This document shows positions 1 through 3,860 of a stretch of 6,569 bases of DNA, piece by piece. The stretch spans positions 1-6,569 of the forward strand of contig JAAEOI010000143.1 of the NCBI GenBank assembly GCA_024244665.1, given 5' to 3'. The translations under genes and the position numbers were made by a program. Each line of letters opens with the position of its first letter. The first letter of the stretch is position 1. Origin of the DNA: Bacteroidota bacterium. GTDB taxonomy: Bacteria > Bacteroidota > Bacteroidia > Bacteroidales > GCA-2748055. The notes beneath the pieces were generated by a model. That model saw only the letters and a program-made list of their open reading frames with translations, was not told where the DNA came from and did not search any database.

Positions 1-467
1 TAGCCGCATGCATCATATCGGACCTCAGGATAGATAAAACAGACTCAGAACACATATCGCTTATAAGCCGCAGAAATGAACTGTGGGAGATGGCACAGAA
101 AGCTGCTGATGAGAATCCAAAGTTTACAAAGAGAAAAAGCGGACGAAAACGTAAGAAAGGAGCGAAACTTGAAAAAGGAGAAACATACAGAATCACCTAT
201 GCCCTGATTAAAGAGGGGAAATCAATCAAAGAGATTGCCGCGAAACGAAACCTGGCTGCATCCACCATTGAGGCACATGCTGTCAGAGGCATCAAAGACA
301 AAGAACTGAATATAAGAAGCCTGCTTTCAGAGGAGACCGTAAAAGAGGTGGCCGGTCTTATCCAGGAATCATCAAACTCTATCAACGAATTACACACCCT
401 GCAAAACAGGAAATACAGCCATGGAGTGTACCGCATGGTTCTGGCTCATCTTAAAAGAAATAGCTGA
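1..467 (+). CDS. C-terminal part of a probable helicase (HTH_40-type helix-turn-helix tail), 5' end outside window
   Basis: The reading frame is open from the left edge (first full codon at 3) to a TGA at 465-467, so about 154 residues are visible. The Met at 90 is therefore an internal codon and not the start. A spacer rich in Lys and Arg (around visible residues 45-60, KRKSGRKRKKG) is followed by a helix-turn-helix of about 90 residues. That unit contains YALIKEGKSIKEIAAKRNL, then STIEAHAVRGI, and ends in YRMVLAHLKR. This matches the pattern of the helix-turn-helix domain found at the C-terminus of many helicases (Pfam HTH_40), including PIF1-like and RecQ-type proteins of Bacteroidota. No Walker or helicase motif is visible, since the motor domain would lie left of the window, so the helicase assignment rests on this tail alone. 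The gene converges on the lipoprotein gene with only 30 bp between the stop codons and no clear hairpin terminator. A stand-alone HTH regulator is less likely because the frame continues upstream. Confidence 0.72.
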   Translation, partial: AACIISDLRIDKTDSEHISLISRRNELWEMAQKAADENPKFTKRKSGRKRKKGAKLEKGETYRITYALIKEGKSIKEIAAKRNLAASTIEAHAVRGIKDKELNIRSLLSEETVKEVAGLIQESSNSINELHTLQNRKYSHGVYRMVLAHLKRNS

Positions 468-497
468 TAGGATGGTTGGTAGATTTTCCCAATTTTA

Positions 498-1874
498 TTA
501 CGGATCCGGCACGGGGATATATGGATTGTGCAGGCTTACCTGAGTTGTGTTGGTCCCCTCGTCTATCATCTCTATCTCGGACAGGGAAAAACCCTCTCCA
601 GGACCCAGGGTGATCATCTGCGCTCCGCCGCCTGTCAGGTTGGTTTGCTCTACATGCTTCGGACATACAGTGGTCATCATCGCAACCTGGCTCATCTCTA
701 CTGTCAACTTATAGACATAGGCAGCATCCCTTGTACCTGTAACTTTCACAAAGGTTTGACCACTAATCGTTGCGTTACATTCACCACCGGCACTTCCACT
801 TCCCGCTACAACAAGCTCTCCAAATCCCGAAACCGTGGCTTCCCCATCGCCAGTCCCTGTCAGCGTAAGCATTACCTCCCCGGTGGTTAAAATCAGGAGT
901 CCCCCGGACCCGACATCCAACTCTGTGGTTATATCCAGGTAAGTATGACACCCTGAATGTACTGCGTTGTACCTGTCGTTCAGCTGGTCAAAAGTTGAAC
1001 TCTGGCTTCCACAGCCTGACATGGCCGTCATCATGCCTTCAATGCTGTGCGCATAATCGCTACAACAGGGATCATCCGGTTCACCCAGCTTTAGCACTTC
1101 AGCGACTGCCTGTTCAATAATGTTCGAACAGACCTTTTGTACATCCTCTTCAAAAGAACCTTCTCCAGGCGGTAATTTGTCGTAGTATCCGCGCATTTCC
1201 CTTAATTCAAAGAATTTTAAAAAAGAAAGCGCTGTTTCCAACCCATTATCCCAGGCGGCTTTATATTCTTCGCATCCGGATGAAAGTTTGTTGTTTGTCG
1301 CAGATACTCCTGCATTTTTAAATGATATGCCCAGCGACGCGATCAGCAGGTCGAGTTGTGCATTGATCTGTTCGATGGTCATCTTTCCCTCTGAAAACTC
1401 ACCCAGTATCAGCGTGTTGGCCGTGATAGTGCTGTTTGCATCAGAATAGCTGTGATCGCTCAGCGGGGTCAGCCATTGATCAGATTGTATGCGGAATAGT
1501 GCCGATTCTTCGATATCGCTGATCGATTCATTATATTGAATGGAGATATGAGCCGGTTTATACAGGCTGAGGCCGGAAGGCTGAATGTCGAAGGCCCTGA
1601 TCTGCCTCTCATCAACAGGCAGCTCTTTATGTATCCCCTGCAATGTCAGCGTAATCGTAGTTGTGTCCCTGATGGCCCCGGGAGGGAAAGTCAGGGTGAT
1701 GACATTTCCGGACTCATCGGTGAGCTGCATCGTTCCCCCATAGGGTGTAATGTCGGCTGTGGTGCTGATATCTTCCAGGTCCTCCGGCTTCTGAATCTCC
1801 GGATCATCTTCCGAGCAGCCACTGCACCAGAGCAGGGTCAGAAGAACGAAAATTAATGTTTTTGCGCTTTTCAT
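498..1874 (-). CDS. Exported lipoprotein with ZU5-like N-terminal domain and cysteine-rich unknown C-terminal region
   Basis: This 458-residue protein begins with a lipoprotein signal peptide: Lys2 and Lys5, a hydrophobic core (LIFVLLTLLW), then CSGC with Cys20 as the likely lipid-attachment residue. The box is slightly unusual because Cys occupies position -3. Residues after Cys20 read SEDDPE, an acidic run like the surface lipoprotein export signal of Bacteroidota, so an outer-membrane and possibly surface location is inferred. Residues 42-114 resemble a ZU5-type beta domain: ITPYGG, then LTFPPGAI, then FDIQPSGLSLYKPAHISI. I do not recognise the rest. It has a helical-looking stretch with Cys residues (SGCEEY, KVCSN, DPCCSD, SGCGS, SGCHT) and then a Gly/Thr/Ser-rich beta-like tail with GECNA and TVCPK, giving eight Cys beyond the lipid one. 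The start overlaps the stop of the OmpA-family gene (ATGA), so it is the last gene of that transcription unit and probably translationally coupled. No enzymatic motif is visible and the function is unknown. Confidence 0.85.
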   Translation of the reverse strand: MKSAKTLIFVLLTLLWCSGCSEDDPEIQKPEDLEDISTTADITPYGGTMQLTDESGNVITLTFPPGAIRDTTTITLTLQGIHKELPVDERQIRAFDIQPSGLSLYKPAHISIQYNESISDIEESALFRIQSDQWLTPLSDHSYSDANSTITANTLILGEFSEGKMTIEQINAQLDLLIASLGISFKNAGVSATNNKLSSGCEEYKAAWDNGLETALSFLKFFELREMRGYYDKLPPGEGSFEEDVQKVCSNIIEQAVAEVLKLGEPDDPCCSDYAHSIEGMMTAMSGCGSQSSTFDQLNDRYNAVHSGCHTYLDITTELDVGSGGLLILTTGEVMLTLTGTGDGEATVSGFGELVVAGSGSAGGECNATISGQTFVKVTGTRDAAYVYKLTVEMSQVAMMTTVCPKHVEQTNLTGGGAQMITLGPGEGFSLSEIEMIDEGTNTTQVSLHNPYIPVPDP

Positions 1875-3082
1875 ATTTTTATAAATTCTACCCTGCGGTT
1901 GTTGGCCCGTCCCTCTGCAGAGTTGTTATCATCCATTGGCATGCTCTCCCCCAGCCCTTTTGAGCCAAGGCGTTCCCCTTCAATTCCCAAATCGATCAGG
2001 GTATTCATCACCCGCTGGGCCCGCTCGGCCGACAGCGACAAGTTGCTGGCATCGTCACCCACATTGTCGGTATGCCCCTCTACACTAAAATTTATTTCCG
2101 GGTACTTCTTCATCAATTCACAGATCTCGTTGATCACTCCCATTGATTCTGGTTTCAGGGTTGATTTTCCAGTATCAAAACGGATGCCGTTGGCCACTAT
2201 CTTGCCATCCTCCATCACCCGGTCGTAATACTTCACCCCCCCTCCCGCAATCCTCACATTCTTCACATAGAAGAGATTGTCATTTTTTGCATGATAGGTG
2301 TACAGCGTAATCCCCTTGGGATCAAAGTCGATCCGCGGAATGTTGATAAGCCGGGTCTCATCCATATAGGCTTTCAACTTGCCGTTTGTATAGGCCACCG
2401 CCACATGCATCCATCTTCTTTCAGCCAGGTTATTCGCATCGGGATGATCGCTGTATGAATTCGCAAAATACATCCTGTAGCTGCTGATCTCCAGATCGGT
2501 ATAACCTGTGGGACTGCCCGATTCCTGGTTCTTTCTGTCGTAAAGATAGAGGTTGAAATAGCTGTTGTCGCAGTATAAATCAAACTCAACCGTAAATACG
2601 TCGGGCAGATAATCCTCCCTGGCCTCTTCGAAATAGGGAATAATGGCAGGAGCCCCACCCCTGAACATGATCACATTCTCTCCGCCAAACTCGGCCACCT
2701 CCACATTCCCATCCTTCAGGTCCCACCGCGATGGAAATTCACCGTTCTCCTCCCCCTCCAGGTTGTCATCAAATATCACACGGTCGCCCGGAACAAAATC
2801 ATATTTCGCCCATTTCAGTTCCGGAATGGCTTCTTCTGTTCCGGATTGCTGATCCTGTCCAGCCTCCTCCGCCTGGTGCTGATCGGGTGCCTCGCTTTGC
2901 GGTTGCTCGGGCTTTGGCTCATCCTTCGTCTTATTATTTCCAAATAGTTTCCCAATGTTCCTGTTGATCGCCTTATGGCTCTCCTTCTGGATTGTTTGAG
3001 TGGGCGTGTCCTGAGCGCAGACCGGCTGAATCACCAGCAGAGCTGCCACAGCCATCCCCAAAGAAAATACAAGTGCTTTCAT
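1871..3082 (-). CDS. OmpA-family peptidoglycan-binding protein with LamG-like domain
   Basis: This 403-residue protein is counted from the Met at 3082. An in-frame Met at 3127 would add 15 residues, but the 3082 start is preferred: it begins directly with a signal peptide (MKALVFSLGMAVAALLV, likely cleavage after VCA at residue 23) and has AAGGGA six bases upstream. The mature protein has a Gln/Glu/Pro-rich linker (about 45-80), then a concanavalin A/LamG-like beta domain (about 90-280) opening with FVPGDRVIFDD and EFPSRWDL. A C-terminal OmpA domain follows (about 296-403): the GHTDN motif has Asp339, and SAERAQRV has Arg354, the pair expected to hold diaminopimelate of peptidoglycan; NNRRVEF closes the domain. 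No beta-barrel precedes it, so this should be a periplasmic or outer-membrane-associated cell-wall-binding protein and not a porin. The ligand of the LamG-like domain is unknown; carbohydrate is one possibility. It overlaps the lipoprotein gene by four bases and follows the response regulator gene by 84 bp. Confidence 0.9.
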   Translation of the reverse strand: MKALVFSLGMAVAALLVIQPVCAQDTPTQTIQKESHKAINRNIGKLFGNNKTKDEPKPEQPQSEAPDQHQAEEAGQDQQSGTEEAIPELKWAKYDFVPGDRVIFDDNLEGEENGEFPSRWDLKDGNVEVAEFGGENVIMFRGGAPAIIPYFEEAREDYLPDVFTVEFDLYCDNSYFNLYLYDRKNQESGSPTGYTDLEISSYRMYFANSYSDHPDANNLAERRWMHVAVAYTNGKLKAYMDETRLINIPRIDFDPKGITLYTYHAKNDNLFYVKNVRIAGGGVKYYDRVMEDGKIVANGIRFDTGKSTLKPESMGVINEICELMKKYPEINFSVEGHTDNVGDDASNLSLSAERAQRVMNTLIDLGIEGERLGSKGLGESMPMDDNNSAEGRANNRRVEFIKI

Positions 3083-3086
3083 GATG

Positions 3087-3121
3087 GATCCCTTTTGAAA
3101 TTTCAATAAAGTTAAGGGATC
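3087..3121 (-). promoter_or_regulatory. Inverted repeat that would sequester the ribosome-binding site
   Basis: On the - strand GATCCCTT (3121-3114) and AAGGGATC (3094-3087) are perfect 8-bp complements separated by 19 bases. The right arm contains the Shine-Dalgarno-like AAGGGA of the OmpA-family gene. The loop contains the perfect 12-bp palindrome TTGAAATTTCAA (3095-3106), which could fold inside it or act as a protein site. In an mRNA reading in from the regulator gene, this stem would hide the ribosome-binding site. A weak -7-like element, TAACTTTA (3114-3107), lies between the arms without a matching -33. If transcription started there, the left arm would not be in the message and the repeat would have to act as DNA. 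The pairing is seen directly; the regulatory role is inferred. Confidence 0.45.
3089..3094 (-). promoter_or_regulatory. Shine-Dalgarno-like site of the OmpA-family gene
   Basis: On the - strand the sequence AAGGGA lies six bases before the ATG at 3082. It supports this start over the in-frame ATG at 3127. A purine-rich site this good stands out, because the regulator and lipoprotein genes here have only A/T-rich sequence in front of their starts. The site lies inside the right arm of the inverted repeat at 3087-3121. Confidence 0.5.
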
Positions 3122-3135
3122 AGACATGATGCGGG

Positions 3136-3155
3136 TATCCCATGTTTGTGGGATA
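3136..3155. repeat. 7-bp inverted repeat upstream of the OmpA-family gene
   Basis: TATCCCA and TGGGATA are perfect complements flanking the six bases TGTTTG. The repeat sits 11 bp after the stop of the response regulator gene and about 54 bp before the OmpA-family start. No T-run follows on the - strand, so it is not a convincing intrinsic terminator. Possible roles are a transcript-processing stem or an operator. NarL-family regulators often bind short inverted repeats, which makes the neighbouring regulator a candidate, but its binding site is not known from this sequence. Confidence 0.4.
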
Positions 3156-3166
3156 TGTAAAGTCTG

Positions 3167-3796
3167 CTAAATCTCGCCGCTAAGCGATTTGCGAATCACA
3201 TCTGCTTTGGAGTGTACATGCAGCTTCTTGTAGATATTCTTGATATGGGTTCTGACGGTTTCAATGGAGATGGAGGCGCTGGAGGCTATCATCTTATAAC
3301 TTAAGCCATCCACCAGCGCCAGGACAATCTCTTTCTCCTTATCGGTCAGGAGGGAGCTATGCTCTCTTTTCCTGCCTGCATGAAAATGTTCCATCACTTT
3401 ACGTGCAATGGGTGGCGACATCATTGACCCGCCATCATAGATGATCTCAATGGCCAGTTTCATTTCGGGAAAAGAGGTATTCTTCAGCAGGTATCCGGAT
3501 GCCCCTGCACAGAGGGAGTCAAATATCTTGTGCGAATCGGCATATACCGTAAACATGATCATGTTTATCCCGGGATACTTACCGTTAATCAGTTTCATTC
3601 CACTGATGCCCGACATGCCGGGGAGTCCTATATCCATCAGGATCACATCTGGCAGGGTCTCTTTATTAAGAACGGCCAGGAAGTGCTCCACAGATCGTTT
3701 GGCTGTAATGCAGATCATATTCTCCTGCCTGTCGATGTACTCCATGACCCCTTCCCGGATTACATCATCATCTTCAACAATGGCTACGCTTATCAT
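3167..3796 (-). CDS. NarL/LuxR-family two-component response regulator
   Basis: This 209-residue protein has the normal length for the family. The receiver domain (about 1-120) has the acidic pocket Glu8-Asp9-Asp10, the phosphoacceptor Asp55 in VILMDIGLPGMSG, Thr83 in IMFTVY and Lys105 in GYLLKN, so all key residues are present. The C-terminal DNA-binding domain (about 150-209) is a LuxR-type helix-turn-helix: LTDKEKEIVLALVDGLSYKMIA, then the recognition helix in SIETVRTHIKNIYKKL and a final SKADVIRKSL. The start at 3796 opens directly with the first beta-strand MISVAIVEDD and has A/T-rich sequence but no clear Shine-Dalgarno in front. The gene follows the sensor kinase by 59 bp on the same strand. 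The kinase is of the HisKA_3 class that typically pairs with NarL-type regulators, so the two very likely form one phosphorelay. Target genes are not known; the envelope genes just downstream are the nearest candidates. Confidence 0.95.
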   Translation of the reverse strand: MISVAIVEDDDVIREGVMEYIDRQENMICITAKRSVEHFLAVLNKETLPDVILMDIGLPGMSGISGMKLINGKYPGINMIMFTVYADSHKIFDSLCAGASGYLLKNTSFPEMKLAIEIIYDGGSMMSPPIARKVMEHFHAGRKREHSSLLTDKEKEIVLALVDGLSYKMIASSASISIETVRTHIKNIYKKLHVHSKADVIRKSLSGEI

Positions 3797-3842
3797 GGCT
3801 GTAAATTATAGTGTTCTGTTCACTTTGCATATACCATAAGCA

Positions 3843-3860
3843 TGTGATATTTATCTCACA
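3843..3860. repeat. Imperfect palindrome over the kinase stop codon
   Basis: TGTGATAT and ATCTCACA form an 18-bp palindrome with a single mismatched pair and two central bases. It covers the kinase stop codon at 3856-3858 and lies about 47 bp before the response regulator start. The arms TGTGA and TCACA recall a CRP site, but the spacing is eight bases where the classical site has six. It may be chance, or an operator in the short gap between the two signalling genes. Confidence 0.25.

Noticed and set aside
468..497. Possible bidirectional terminator between the convergent genes
   Set aside because: The 30-bp gap has no inverted repeat of useful length and no hairpin plus T-run on either strand.
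501..508. CGGATCCG palindrome at the 3' end of the lipoprotein gene
   Set aside because: It is a loopless 8-bp palindrome inside the coding sequence for the last residues and is easily due to chance.
528..890. Open frame on the + strand opposite the lipoprotein gene
   Set aside because: It lies antisense to a clear lipoprotein frame, shows no domain or signal, and its composition is that of a shadow frame.
1536..1856. Open frame on the + strand opposite the lipoprotein N-terminus
   Set aside because: It is antisense to the signal peptide and ZU5-like region and has no recognisable feature.
3797..3855. TATAAT-like sequence in the kinase-regulator gap as a promoter
   Set aside because: A TATAAT string is present on the - strand, but neither a matching -35 nor the Bacteroidota -33/-7 (TAnnTTTG) pair could be found.
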